From NCBI RefSeq assembly GCF_018448785.1, contig NZ_JAHCLU010000005.1, positions 55,393 through 119,392 on the forward strand: 64,000 bases of DNA, given 5' to 3'. The number at the start of each line of letters is the position of its first letter. Positions within the stretch are counted from its first letter, which is position 1. The notes under the pieces are model-generated. The model made no database searches. It was not told where the DNA came from and saw only the letters and a program-made list of their open reading frames with translations. Position numbers and translations under genes: made by a program. The stretch is from Halomonas jincaotanensis. GTDB lineage: Bacteria > Pseudomonadota > Gammaproteobacteria > Pseudomonadales > Halomonadaceae. Positions 29,243 through 38,722 of the stretch are shown here, in pieces.

Positions 29243-30004
29243 ATGCGACTGCAACATGCCACCTGGCCAGAGGTCGAGACCTATCTCCAGCACTCGCGGG
29301 GCATCATACTGCCCATTGGCTCCACCGAGCAGCACGGCCCCAACGGTCTGGTCGGCACCGACGCTCTATGTCCGGAGGCGATCGCCTGGGCGCTGGGTGA
29401 ACGTCACGGCGTGCTGGTAGGGCCGACCCAGAACCTGGGCATGGCCCAGCATCACCTGGCCTTTCCCGGCACCATAAGCCTGCGCCCCAGCACGCTGATC
29501 GCGGTGCTGCGCGACACTATCGAATCGCTGGCCCGCCACGGGTTCACGCAGGTGTTCTTTCTCAACGGCCACGGCGGCAATATCGCCACCATCAAGGCGG
29601 CTATCGCCGAGGTCTACAGCGAGCGCAGCTTGTCCCGTCAGAACGAGGGTCAAGACCCGACGCAAAGCGAGATGGCCCTCACCCTGTTCAACTGGTTCGC
29701 GGGCCGGCGCGGGCGTGAGCTTGCCAGCGAGCTCTATGGTGACGCCGAGGGTAATCACGCCACCGCCTCCGAGGTGTCCTTGGCCTGGCATGCCGCCGAT
29801 ACCATGAAACAAGTGGCCATGTCCCCCGAGGTAGCGCCCTATGGCAGTGCCGAGTGCACCGCTGAGGTGTTTCGACAGCGTTTTCCCGATGGTCGTATGG
29901 GGTCGAACCCCTCGCTGTCGCGTCAAGAACACGGCGCACGGTTTCTGGAAGCGGGTGTAGAAGACGCCTGGGAGGCCTATCGCGCCTTCGTTGGTCAGGC
30001 CTGA
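29243..30004 (+). CDS. Creatininase-family amidohydrolase
   Basis: A 253-residue metal-dependent hydrolase. Metal ligands are recognisable in PIGSTEQHGPNG (Glu and His near 27-29), GTDALCPEA (Asp) and NGHGGN near 108, with a further Glu in DAEGNHATASEVS. The family includes creatininase and amidohydrolases of formamidopyrimidine and similar cyclic or formyl amides. The exact substrate is unknown. AAGGAGACG precedes the ATG; it follows ftsH by 42 bases and may be co-transcribed. Confidence 0.9.
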   Translation: MRLQHATWPEVETYLQHSRGIILPIGSTEQHGPNGLVGTDALCPEAIAWALGERHGVLVGPTQNLGMAQHHLAFPGTISLRPSTLIAVLRDTIESLARHGFTQVFFLNGHGGNIATIKAAIAEVYSERSLSRQNEGQDPTQSEMALTLFNWFAGRRGRELASELYGDAEGNHATASEVSLAWHAADTMKQVAMSPEVAPYGSAECTAEVFRQRFPDGRMGSNPSLSRQEHGARFLEAGVEDAWEAYRAFVGQA

Positions 30005-30035
30005 GCCGCGATAGTCAGAGGTAAGCCCCGAGGGG

Positions 30036-30638
30036 CTAGCCGAGAATGAAGATCACACAGGCGGCGGTGAGCGCGCCCATCAGCGCATTGAAGATGCGCC
30101 AGGCGCGTGGGGTGTCGAGCCAGCGACCGATGGCGATACCGAAACCCGCCCACAAGGCGATGCAGGGTAGTGCGATCAGTTCGGCGAAACCGGCGAGCAG
30201 CAGGGCGTTGGCCAGAGTGTTACCACCTTCCGGCAAGAAGCCCGCCATCAGCGCCAGCCCCATCACCCAGGCCTTGGGGTTGGCGAACTGGAAGGCGGCG
30301 GCCTGCCAGAAGGCCAGCGGGTGTCCCTCACCGCGCTGGGTCAGATCCGGCGGTGGGGCGGTGGCGATCCGCCAGGCCAGGTACAGCAGGTAGAGGCTGC
30401 CCACTATGCGCAGCATCGTCTGAACCAGCGGGTAGCGCTCGAACAGAAGCCCCAGCCCCAGCGCGATACCCGCAAACAGTACGAAACAGCCCCCCAGGAT
30501 GCCGAAGATGTGCGGCAGGGTGCGGCGAAAGCCGTAGTTGGCCCCCGAGGCGGTGAGCATTACGTTGTTGGGTCCCGGCGTGATGGTCATCGAGATCATA
30601 TAAAGCGCGGCGGGGCCGAGAAACGCGAGGGCTTCCAT
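30036..30638 (-). CDS. LysE-family amino-acid exporter
   Basis: A 200-residue membrane protein with six helices. The family motif is ISMTITPGPNNVMLTASGANYGFRR split over the first loop, with FANPKAWVMGLALM near 120. RhtB/LysE proteins export amino acids such as lysine, threonine or homoserine lactone. AGGAAG precedes the ATG. It is divergent from the RND pump operon. Confidence 0.9.
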   Translation of the reverse strand: MEALAFLGPAALYMISMTITPGPNNVMLTASGANYGFRRTLPHIFGILGGCFVLFAGIALGLGLLFERYPLVQTMLRIVGSLYLLYLAWRIATAPPPDLTQRGEGHPLAFWQAAAFQFANPKAWVMGLALMAGFLPEGGNTLANALLLAGFAELIALPCIALWAGFGIAIGRWLDTPRAWRIFNALMGALTAACVIFILG

Positions 30639-30819
30639 GCAATCGTCTTCCTGCCAAAAGGGATGTCGGGGCAATTTACTGGATTTGCTAGCATAAACCG
30701 CTGAGGTTGCTTTTTGTGACGTCCGGACCGAAGATTTCGACCGCCACGTGGCGCAGGCTGAGGCGCCTGCTCGCTGTTCGTTGTGCCATCGCCTGAAATG
30801 CCACTCCCAGGAAGGCTCC

Positions 30820-31917
30820 ATGCCCCGTCGTCCCCCCTTGTCGTACCTGTTTGCAGCTGGCCTCATGCTGGCGCTGTTGCTGTGGCTCGCCCTCGGTGAC
30901 GTGCAGCAGTTCCAGACCACCGCACCGCCAGCGGCAGAATCGCGCGAAGAGGGACCCACCCGCGTCGAGGTACGTCATAGCGAGGCAGCCACCTTCCAGC
31001 CCCGACTGGTGACCCAGGGCCAACTCGAGGCCGACCGGGAGCTCGAGTTGCGTAGCCGCCGAGCGGGCCGAGTGGCCGAGCTACCGGTGGCGCTTGGCGC
31101 CACCGTTGAAGAAGGCGAGGTACTGGTGCGGCTCGCGGCGGATGACCTTCAGGCGCAGCTGGCCCGTGCCGAGGCCGACCTGACCCTGGCGCGTGCCGAA
31201 CTGGATGGCGCTGAATCGTTGCGCCAGCGCCAGCTGATGTCGCGTCCCGAGTACCTGCGCCGGCAGGCGAGTGTCAGCACCGCCGCTGCCGCGGTTGCCG
31301 AGCTGCGCACCGCTCAGGACGAGCTGACGCCCGTCGCACCCTTCGACGGGGTCTTCGATCGGCGGGACGTTGACATCGGCGACGTGGTCCAGGTCGGTGA
31401 GACCTTCGGCCGCCTGGTGGACGATCGCCGCTTGATCGCCAGCGCCTGGATTGCCCAGGGCGAAGTCGCGGCGCTATCTCCCGGCCTGCCCGTCGAGGTG
31501 GAATTGCTCGACGGCTCACAGCTGAGGGGCGAAGTCACCCACATTGCCCGTCGTGCCGACCCCGCGACCCGCACCTTCTACGTCGAGGCCACCCTCGACA
31601 ATCCTGAGCGCCGCCGGTTGGCCGGTGCCAGCGCCACGCTGACGATTCTTCTCGACGAGCGCTCCGTGCATCGGTTGTCGCCGGCGCTGCTGGTGCTCGA
31701 TGACGAGGTACAACTGAGCGTGAAGCATCTCGACGAACAGGATCGGGTGGTGGTCTCGCCGGTCAACCTGGTCCAGGCCGATGCCGATGCGGCGCGCGTG
31801 GCCGGGCTGCCCGATAGCGCGCGCCTGATCACCCTGGGCGGTGGGCTCGTCGAGGCGGGCGAGCGGGTCACCGCGGTGGAGGCCGACACCGGTGATGAGC
31901 CGGCGGAGGCCCGCTGA
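30820..31917 (+). CDS. RND efflux periplasmic adaptor (membrane fusion protein)
   Basis: A 365-residue protein with an N-terminal membrane anchor (LFAAGLMLALLLWLALG), lipoyl halves around 70-110 (LEADRELELRSRRAGRVAEL) and 165-200, a short coiled-coil hairpin between them, and a beta-barrel domain after 200. It links the inner-membrane pump to an outer-membrane channel. AGGAAGG precedes the ATG. Two bases separate its stop from the ATG of the pump gene. Confidence 0.92.
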   Translation: MPRRPPLSYLFAAGLMLALLLWLALGDVQQFQTTAPPAAESREEGPTRVEVRHSEAATFQPRLVTQGQLEADRELELRSRRAGRVAELPVALGATVEEGEVLVRLAADDLQAQLARAEADLTLARAELDGAESLRQRQLMSRPEYLRRQASVSTAAAAVAELRTAQDELTPVAPFDGVFDRRDVDIGDVVQVGETFGRLVDDRRLIASAWIAQGEVAALSPGLPVEVELLDGSQLRGEVTHIARRADPATRTFYVEATLDNPERRRLAGASATLTILLDERSVHRLSPALLVLDDEVQLSVKHLDEQDRVVVSPVNLVQADADAARVAGLPDSARLITLGGGLVEAGERVTAVEADTGDEPAEAR

Positions 31918-31919
31918 GC

Positions 31920-34900
31920 ATGCGCACCCTGATCGAGGCGGCGCTGAACCGCACCCGGACGACCCTGCTGTTGCTGGCGGCCTTGCTGATCGCCGGTCTG
32001 GCAGCGTGGCAGGCGGTGCCCAAGGAAGCCAACCCCGATATCGCCATCCCGATGATCTACGTGGCGCTGGCGCTTGAGGGGGTGAGCCCCGAGGACGGTG
32101 AACGTCTTTTGGTGCGGCCCATGGAGCAGGAACTGCGGGCCATCGAAGGGGTGCGCAAGATGACCTCGCAGTCCAGCGAGGGCCATGCCTCGGTGACGCT
32201 GGAGTTCGATGCCGGTTTCGATCCGCGTCGCGCCCTGGCCGACGTGCGCGAGCGGGTCGATATCGCCAACGCCTCGCTGCCCGATGAGGCCGAGGAGCCC
32301 AGGGTGATCGAGGTCAATGTGGGGCTCTTCCCGGTACTGTCGCTTGGGCTCTCGGGTAATCTCGAGGAGGCCGAACGTTTGGCCGTGGCGCGCCGGCTTC
32401 AGGAGGCTATCGAGGGCATTCCTCAAGTGCTCGAGGTCGATATCGGCGGCGAGCGCGAGGCGCTGCTGGAAGTGGTGGTCGACCCGCTGGTGCTGGAAAG
32501 CTACGGCGTGGACTTCGATGCGCTGTTCAATCTGGTCACCCGCAACAACCGCCTGGTGGCGGCGGGCAGCCTGGACACCGGCGCCGGACGAACGGCCGTC
32601 AAGGTCCCCGGCGTGATCGAGACGCTGGATGACGTGCTCAAGATGCCGGTCAAGGTGGATGGCGATCGTGTCGTGACCTTCGGTGACGTGGCCTGGATTC
32701 GTCCGACCTTCAAGGATCCGGAAGGCTTCGCGCGCATCGATGGCGAATCGGCGCTGGTGCTGGAGATTTCCAAGCGCGCCGGGGCCAACCTGATCGCCAC
32801 CGTCCAGGGCGTTCGCGGTGTGCTGGAGGAGGCCGCCTCGCGTCTGCCTGAGACGCTCTCCGTGACCACTATCATGGACCAGTCCGAGATGGTCGAGGAC
32901 ATGCTCGCGGAGCTGCTCAACAACGTGATCACCGCGGTAGTGCTGGTGCTGGTGGTGATCCTGGCAGTGATGGGCGGGCGCGCCGCGTTGATGGTGGGGC
33001 TGACCATCCCCGGCGCCTTCCTGACCGGCATCCTGCTGATCTGGGTGGTCGGTTACACGCTGAATATCGTGGTGCTTTTCGCATTGATCCTGGTCGCCGG
33101 CATGCTGGTCGACGGGGCCATCGTGGTCAGCGAGCTGGCCGACCGCAACCTGCACGAAGGGCAGACGCCGCGTGATGCCTGGCTCAATGCGGCCCATCGC
33201 ATGAGCTGGCCGGTGATTGCGTCCACTGCCACCACCCTGGCGGTCTTCGTGCCGCTGCTGTTCTGGCCCGGCGTGGTGGGCGAGTTCATGAAATACCTGC
33301 CGGCCACAGTGATCCTTTGCCTGCTGGCGTCGCTGGCCATGGCGTTGATTTTCCTGCCGACCCTGGGGGCGCTGGTGACCCGGCGCATGGCCGCGAGTGG
33401 CGGCCGGGACGACTGGGTCACGCCCGGCGGTCGGGCCTACCGCCGGCTGCTGGCGCGCCTGCTGGCGCGGCCGGGTCTGACGCTGCTGATGGCCATCCTG
33501 GTGATGGGGCTGATCTTTACCGGCTACGGGCGCTTCAACCATGGCGTGGAATTTTTCCCCGAGGTCGACCCCGAGAGTGCCCAGGTGATGGTGCGGGCGC
33601 GTGGCGATTTCTCGGCCGAGGAGAAGGATGCCGTGGTGCGTCGCGTGGAGGCGCGGCTGGCCGGCATGCGGGAGGTAGAATCGCTTTACGCGCGTTCCTA
33701 CGCTGTCGCCAACGAGCAACTCGGCAACGATGTGATCGGCACCGTGCAGTTCCAGCTGATCGATTGGCAGGCGCGCCGTCCGGCCAGCCAAATCATGGCC
33801 GAGATGGCCGAACGTACCCGCGATCTGCCCGGTGTGCAGCTGGAATTCCGCGAGCAGGACATGGGCCCGGGAGGCGGCAAGCCGATACAGCTCGAGATCA
33901 GTGCCGCCTCCGGTGCCCAGATCGAGGCGACGGTGGACCGCATTCGCGCCGAGATGCAACGCCTGGGCGGGTTCGTGGATATCGAGGATAACCGCAGCCT
34001 GCCTGGCATCGAGTGGCGGTTGAATGTCGACCGTGAGGCGGCCGCGCGGATGGGCGCCGATGTCACCTCAGTGGGTAGCGCCGTGCAGCTGGTGACCACC
34101 GGCTTGCAGGTCGCTACCTATCGTCCCGCCGGGGCCCGCGATGAAGTGGACATTCGCGTGCGACTCCCTGAAGAGTGGCGCTCGCTGGGCCAGCTCGGGC
34201 GGTTGTCGCTCAATACCTCGCGGGGCCAGGTACCAGTCGCGCATTTCACCGAACTTGCGCCGGCGCCAAAGGTGGGCACGCTGCATCGCATCGACGGCCG
34301 ACGGGCCATCACCCTGGAGGCCGGTATCGCCGAGGGTTTCCAGCCAGACGAGCGTCTGAACGCCCTGCTCGATGCCATGGAGGCACCCTCCGACGGCGTA
34401 CTGGTCGGAGTAGCCGGCGAGCAGGAGGACCAGCAGGAGACCATGCGCTTTCTTTCCACGGCATTCCTGATCGCCATCGCGCTGATGGGCCTGATACTGG
34501 TCACCCAGTTCAATAGCCTCTATCAGGCGGGGCTGGTGCTCTCGGCCATCGTCTTCTCGACGGCAGGCGTTCTCATGGGGTTGCTGGTCAACGGCCAGCC
34601 ATTCGGCATCGTCATGGTGGGCATGGGCATCATCGCCTTGGCGGGGATCGTGGTGAACAACAACATTGTGCTGATCGATGCCTATAACCAGTTGCGCGGC
34701 GAAGGTCTCACGCCGCTTGAGGCCGCGTTGGAGGCGGGCGGCCTGCGCCTGCGCCCGGTGCTCTTGACCGCGATCACCACCGTGCTGGGGCTGATGCCGA
34801 TGGTGCTGGGGGTGAACGTCAATCTCCTCGTGCCCAGCCTGGGCATCGGGGCGCCATCGACTCAGTGGTGGACGCAGCTCTCCAGTGCTATCGCCGGCGG

Positions 34901-34982
34901 CCTGGTGTTTGCGACGGGCCTGACGCTGCTGCTGACGCCCTGCATGCTGGTGCTGGGCGGCAAGCTCGGCCACAAGGCATGA
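31920..34982 (+). CDS. RND efflux transporter permease
   Basis: A 1020-residue AcrB/HAE-1-like pump with 12 helices in two halves, each with a large periplasmic domain. TM4 carries the proton-relay Asp in LVAGMLVDGAIVVSEL; the second half ends with NNNIVLIDAYNQLR in TM10 and LTAITTVLGLMPM. It resembles the broad-specificity branch found outside the AcrB subgroup and is encoded directly after its adaptor. No outer-membrane factor gene is nearby, so it likely shares TolC. Confidence 0.95.
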   Translation: MRTLIEAALNRTRTTLLLLAALLIAGLAAWQAVPKEANPDIAIPMIYVALALEGVSPEDGERLLVRPMEQELRAIEGVRKMTSQSSEGHASVTLEFDAGFDPRRALADVRERVDIANASLPDEAEEPRVIEVNVGLFPVLSLGLSGNLEEAERLAVARRLQEAIEGIPQVLEVDIGGEREALLEVVVDPLVLESYGVDFDALFNLVTRNNRLVAAGSLDTGAGRTAVKVPGVIETLDDVLKMPVKVDGDRVVTFGDVAWIRPTFKDPEGFARIDGESALVLEISKRAGANLIATVQGVRGVLEEAASRLPETLSVTTIMDQSEMVEDMLAELLNNVITAVVLVLVVILAVMGGRAALMVGLTIPGAFLTGILLIWVVGYTLNIVVLFALILVAGMLVDGAIVVSELADRNLHEGQTPRDAWLNAAHRMSWPVIASTATTLAVFVPLLFWPGVVGEFMKYLPATVILCLLASLAMALIFLPTLGALVTRRMAASGGRDDWVTPGGRAYRRLLARLLARPGLTLLMAILVMGLIFTGYGRFNHGVEFFPEVDPESAQVMVRARGDFSAEEKDAVVRRVEARLAGMREVESLYARSYAVANEQLGNDVIGTVQFQLIDWQARRPASQIMAEMAERTRDLPGVQLEFREQDMGPGGGKPIQLEISAASGAQIEATVDRIRAEMQRLGGFVDIEDNRSLPGIEWRLNVDREAAARMGADVTSVGSAVQLVTTGLQVATYRPAGARDEVDIRVRLPEEWRSLGQLGRLSLNTSRGQVPVAHFTELAPAPKVGTLHRIDGRRAITLEAGIAEGFQPDERLNALLDAMEAPSDGVLVGVAGEQEDQQETMRFLSTAFLIAIALMGLILVTQFNSLYQAGLVLSAIVFSTAGVLMGLLVNGQPFGIVMVGMGIIALAGIVVNNNIVLIDAYNQLRGEGLTPLEAALEAGGLRLRPVLLTAITTVLGLMPMVLGVNVNLLVPSLGIGAPSTQWWTQLSSAIAGGLVFATGLTLLLTPCMLVLGGKLGHKA

Positions 34983-35078
34983 GCCAGCCCGTCGGGTATG
35001 TTAGGACGAGATTGCGATCTCGGCGTTGTGGTCGCGGACTGCTCGATGAGCGGGCAGCCAAACCTATGAGGTGACGCC

Positions 35079-35915
35079 ATGCTGGTGCGTTTTCTTGTCG
35101 GGCTGGTGCTGGTCTATGTCGTGGTGGTATCGCTGGCCTGGGGCTTCCAGAACCGGTTGCTCTACCTGCCACACATGGGGCACGAGCATGTCGGCACCCC
35201 GACCGACCTGGGGCTGGCCTGGGAGCCGGTGACACTGTCGACCCAGGATGGCCTGAGCCTGGACGCCTGGTGGGTACCGGCGGGCGAGTCCCGCGGCAAC
35301 CTGCTGTTTTTCCACGGTAATGCCGGCAATATCTCCCACCGGCTGGCGTCGATCCGGCAGTTCCACCGGCTGGGACTTTCTGTGCTGATTCTCGACTATC
35401 GTGGCTACGGACGCAGCGAGGGGAGTCCTTCAGAGGCAGGCACGGCGCTGGATGCCCGCGCCGGCTGGCGTTGGCTGATGGAGGCGGGTCACGCCCCCGG
35501 CGAAGTCGTGCTGTTCGGCCGCTCACTGGGGGCGGCGGTGGCGGCGGAGCTGGCCAGCTCCCTGGCCGATGAGGCATCGCCGGCCGCGGTGATCCTCGAA
35601 TCGCCGTTTCGCTCGGTGCCCAAGCTCGCCCAGCGTCTCTATCCCTTCCTGCCGGCACGCTGGCTGGTGCGCTTCGGCTACGACAACGAAGCCTACGTCG
35701 AGCGTATCGAGGCGCCGCTGCTGGTGATCCATAGCCGCGAGGACGAGATCATTCCCTTCGGCGAGGGCCAGGCGGTGTTCGCGGCGGCCAGTGAGCCCAA
35801 GCGGCTGCTGGAGACTCGTGGTGGTCACAACACGGGGTTTCTCGACAGCGAGCCAGACTACTCGGCGGGGATCGATGCCTTCCTGAACGAGGAGGCGCAG
35901 CTGAAGCGGCCGTAA
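35079..35915 (+). CDS. Membrane-anchored alpha/beta hydrolase (ABHD13/BEM46-like)
   Basis: A 278-residue hydrolase with an N-terminal membrane anchor (about 3-22). It has the oxyanion motif FFHGNAGN near 88, nucleophile elbow LFGRSLGAA with Ser near 150, acid in HSREDEIIPF and His in GGHNTGF near 250. The family occurs in bacteria and eukaryotes; substrates are poorly known. GAGGTGACG precedes the ATG. Confidence 0.92.
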   Translation: MLVRFLVGLVLVYVVVVSLAWGFQNRLLYLPHMGHEHVGTPTDLGLAWEPVTLSTQDGLSLDAWWVPAGESRGNLLFFHGNAGNISHRLASIRQFHRLGLSVLILDYRGYGRSEGSPSEAGTALDARAGWRWLMEAGHAPGEVVLFGRSLGAAVAAELASSLADEASPAAVILESPFRSVPKLAQRLYPFLPARWLVRFGYDNEAYVERIEAPLLVIHSREDEIIPFGEGQAVFAAASEPKRLLETRGGHNTGFLDSEPDYSAGIDAFLNEEAQLKRP

Positions 35916-35950
35916 GCCGGTCACTCATCGCTGGGATAGCGTCTACCGCT

Positions 35951-36697
35951 TCATAAGCGCGCCGCGCCAGCAGGATACTCGGCGATTTCGGCGTTGTGGT
36001 AGACGTTCTGGACATCGTCGAGGTCGTTGAGGGTGTCGAGCAGCTTGTCGAACATCACTGCGTCCTCGCCCTCGACCGGTGTGGTGGTTTGCGGCACAAA
36101 CTGAATTTCATCGACCTCGAAATCGAGCTCACCGAAGGCATCGAGCAGCGCCTGCTTGGCCTTGGCGTACTCGGTGTGGGGAGCAAAGACGGTGATGCGG
36201 CCGGCCTCGTTCTCGATGTCGGTGACGTCGACGTCGGCCTCCATCAGCGCTTCCAGGGCGGCTTCCTCGTCGTCACCGGCGTAGGCGAGAATGGCGCAGT
36301 GGTCGAACATGTGGCTGACGCTGCCGGGCGTGCCAAGCTTGCTCTTGGTCTTGGTGAAGCAACCGCGTACATCGCCGAAGGTGCGGTTGGGGTTATCGGT
36401 CAGGCATTCGACGATGACCATCGCATTGCCCGGGCCGAAGCCTTCATAGCGGGCCGTGGAAAAATCCTCGCCGCCCACGCCGCTGGCCTTGTCCAGCGCC
36501 TTGTCGATCACGTGGCTGGGCACCTGATCCTTCTTGGCCCGATCGATGAGGCCACGCAGCGAGAGGTTGCCGGCGGGGTCGGTGCCGCCCTGTTTGGCGC
36601 AAACGTAGATCTCGCGCCCGTACTTGCTGTACACCTTGGTCTTGGCATCGGCCGTCTTGGCCATGGATTCCTTGCGGTTCTGGAAGGCCCTGCCCAT
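35951..36697 (-). CDS. YebC/PmpR family regulatory / translation factor
   Basis: A 248-residue member of the YebC family: start [20 protein letters not shown], then [17 protein letters not shown] and the [19 protein letters not shown] signature near 90-110. Members bind DNA as regulators and some help translate proline-rich stretches. The N-terminus matches the YeeN-like branch. AGGATGAC precedes the ATG. Confidence 0.93.
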   Translation of the reverse strand: MGRAFQNRKESMAKTADAKTKVYSKYGREIYVCAKQGGTDPAGNLSLRGLIDRAKKDQVPSHVIDKALDKASGVGGEDFSTARYEGFGPGNAMVIVECLTDNPNRTFGDVRGCFTKTKSKLGTPGSVSHMFDHCAILAYAGDDEEAALEALMEADVDVTDIENEAGRITVFAPHTEYAKAKQALLDAFGELDFEVDEIQFVPQTTTPVEGEDAVMFDKLLDTLNDLDDVQNVYHNAEIAEYPAGAARL

Positions 36698-36824
36698 GTC
36701 GTCATCCTGTCAGCCATCAATATGGTTGGGGATTCTACGAAACCGGACCGGCAGCGAACAGCCTTAATTCACGGCTACACTGCCATGACCCACTGACTCG
36801 CTTCACTGACCGGAGTGTCATTTC

Positions 36825-38018
36825 ATGGACTACCACGCCTACCGCCATGCCCTGGCCGAGCATCTCGCCGAAAGCGAGCTGCCCTTTGCCGCCGATGAAT
36901 TCGCCGCGCGCCACGCGCAGGTGCGCCAGGCCATGCAAGGTGAGGGGCTTGAGGCGTTGCTGCTCACCGACCCCGCCGACATCTTCTACCTGACGGGGTA
37001 TCACACCTTCGAAGTGTCGGTTTACATCTGCCTGGTGGTCTCGGCCGAGCGCCTGGTGCTGCAGGTTCCCTCGATCGAGACCGGCCCGGCGGTGGTGACC
37101 GCCACGGTGGACGAGATCCTCGGCTATCGCTGGGAAGGCATCGAGGAAGTCATCGAGCCGTTGACCCAGGTGCTGGCGCCCTTTCGCTCGATCGGCCTGG
37201 ATACCTATGGCGCCGGCCTGCGCTATGGGGTGATCCGCGAGCTGCAGGCCCGCCTGGGCGCCGGACGCTTCCGCGACGACGGCGGCGACCTGCTCGACCG
37301 CATCCGCATCGTCAAGACGCCGGCCGAGCTCGACTGCCTGCGCGAGAGTGCCCGGATCACCTCGCAAGGGCTGCGGGCGGCCATGGCGATCATCGCGCCG
37401 GGCATCTCCGACAACGAGGTCGCAGCGGAGGGCAGCCGGGCGCTGATCGCGGCGGGCAGCGAGTTCATGAGCCTGCAGCCCATCGTCACCACGGGGCGGC
37501 GGATCAGCATCATTCACGTCAATCACAAGCGCAACGCCATCGCCCCCGATGAGCCGGTATTCCTGGAGTTCGGCTCGGCCTATCAGCGCTATACCGCGCC
37601 GATGATGCGCACTGCCGTGGCAGGGCGCGCCAGCGCGGAGATGCAGGCGCTGCGCGATGTCTGCCGCACCATGTTCGAGGCGCTGACCCAGGCCATGCGT
37701 CCCGGCAACTCCTTCGATGATGCCGCCCGCGCGGCCGAAGGGGCACTGGCGCCGCATGCCGACAGGGTGTTCTTCTCCGGCGTGTTCGGTTACGCGGTGG
37801 GCGCGCAGTTTCCGCCCAGCTGGGTCGAGGGAACCGGCTATATCGCTCGCGGTCAGCATCGCGCCTTCGAAGCCGACATGGTCTTCCATTTACCTCTCTG
37901 CCTGCGCGTGCCGGGCCAGTGGGGCATCGGCCTGAGCGACACCGTGCGGGTGACGCCACAAGGCGGCGAACCGTTGACCGATAATGATTGGCAGCTGCAC
38001 GAGACGGGGCGCGCCTGA
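36825..38018 (+). CDS. M24 creatinase-type hydrolase (ectoine-hydrolase-like)
   Basis: A 397-residue pita-bread protein with a creatinase N-terminal domain (about 20-160) and M24 C-terminal domain. The five M24 metal ligands are not conserved: the usual DxG...SDxTR region reads LEFGSAYQRYTAPMMRT, and the usual GHGxG histidine region reads GYAVGAQFPPSWVEG. That pattern resembles creatinase and the ectoine hydrolases EutD/DoeA (their GYPPDWGE region). No doeB-like deacetylase or other ectoine gene is adjacent, so the substrate is open. Confidence 0.8.
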   Translation: MDYHAYRHALAEHLAESELPFAADEFAARHAQVRQAMQGEGLEALLLTDPADIFYLTGYHTFEVSVYICLVVSAERLVLQVPSIETGPAVVTATVDEILGYRWEGIEEVIEPLTQVLAPFRSIGLDTYGAGLRYGVIRELQARLGAGRFRDDGGDLLDRIRIVKTPAELDCLRESARITSQGLRAAMAIIAPGISDNEVAAEGSRALIAAGSEFMSLQPIVTTGRRISIIHVNHKRNAIAPDEPVFLEFGSAYQRYTAPMMRTAVAGRASAEMQALRDVCRTMFEALTQAMRPGNSFDDAARAAEGALAPHADRVFFSGVFGYAVGAQFPPSWVEGTGYIARGQHRAFEADMVFHLPLCLRVPGQWGIGLSDTVRVTPQGGEPLTDNDWQLHETGRA

Positions 38019-38038
38019 GGGAGGGTGACGATGATAGC

Positions 38039-38070
38039 CACCGCGCCATGCTGAAGGCCCTGGCGCGGTG
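38039..38070. terminator. GC-rich hairpin after the M24 gene
   Basis: CACCGCGCCA pairs perfectly with TGGCGCGGTG over a 12-base loop, 20 bases after the stop. No T-run follows on the plus strand, so it is at best a Rho-assisted or weak terminator. Confidence 0.4.
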
Positions 38071-38165
38071 ATCGGGGCAAAAAGGGCATGAATAGTCTAG
38101 GTTAAGGCGGAGTGCTCGACGTATTCGCTAGAGTGCAGACGTCGTCAGGACGCGGAGATACGGCA

Positions 38166-38672
38166 ATGGACTTGCTGAACAACATCACCCAATACCTCAT
38201 TAAAGAAGAACTGATGCTGGCCACCGCCGAGTCATGCACGGCGGGATTGATCGTTTCTGAGCTGGCTCGCGTCCCCGGGAGCGGCCAGTCGATCGATTGT
38301 GGTCTGGCGGTCTACTCTCCCGAAGCGAAGAAGCGTTATCTAAGCGTCAGTTTCGACACCATCGACACGCATGGCCTGACCAGCGAAGCCGTGGCCAGGG
38401 AGATGGCGCTCGGGGCGCTGGACAACAACAATGCTGATGTGGCACTCGCCAATACGGGCGTTGCCGGCCCCAATCCGGGTGATGACGACACGCCAATCGG
38501 GACGGTCTGCTTTGCCTGGGCCTTTCGCCATCGGTGTCGTGTGCACGATTTCTGTGAAACACGCCGCTTCAATGGGGAGCGCAACGAGGTTCGCCTGGCC
38601 GCAGCGCACTACGCCCTGGAGCGGATACCTCACTACCACCGCCTGGCCTGCGGCAATACCACGGCGGCTTGA
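38166..38672 (+). CDS. CinA C-terminal-domain protein (nicotinamide-nucleotide amidase type)
   Basis: A 168-residue stand-alone CinA domain. TAESCTAGLIVSELARVPG near 20-38 holds the catalytic Ser, Lys lies further on, and NTGVAGPNPGDDDTPIGTV near 100 is the second signature. The family (PncC) hydrolyses NMN to nicotinate mononucleotide, feeding NAD. It is directly upstream of nadE, which supports an NAD-salvage role. GGAG lies upstream of the ATG. Confidence 0.88.
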   Translation: MDLLNNITQYLIKEELMLATAESCTAGLIVSELARVPGSGQSIDCGLAVYSPEAKKRYLSVSFDTIDTHGLTSEAVAREMALGALDNNNADVALANTGVAGPNPGDDDTPIGTVCFAWAFRHRCRVHDFCETRRFNGERNEVRLAAAHYALERIPHYHRLACGNTTAA

Positions 38673-38722
38673 TCGACCGACTCCATTCAATGTCAGCCTT
38701 CTCATTCAAGGAGCCGAACGAG

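Noticed and set aside
30024..30037. AGCCCC-GA-GGGGCT inverted repeat between the creatininase-family and LysE genes
   Set aside because: The loop is only two bases and there is no T-run; it overlaps the LysE stop codon. Might assist termination but cannot be supported.
31578..33959. 793-codon open frame antisense to the RND pump
   Set aside because: Composition is Arg/His/Gln/Asp-rich as expected for the complement of a GC-rich gene, there is no family motif, and the pump gene on the plus strand is complete.
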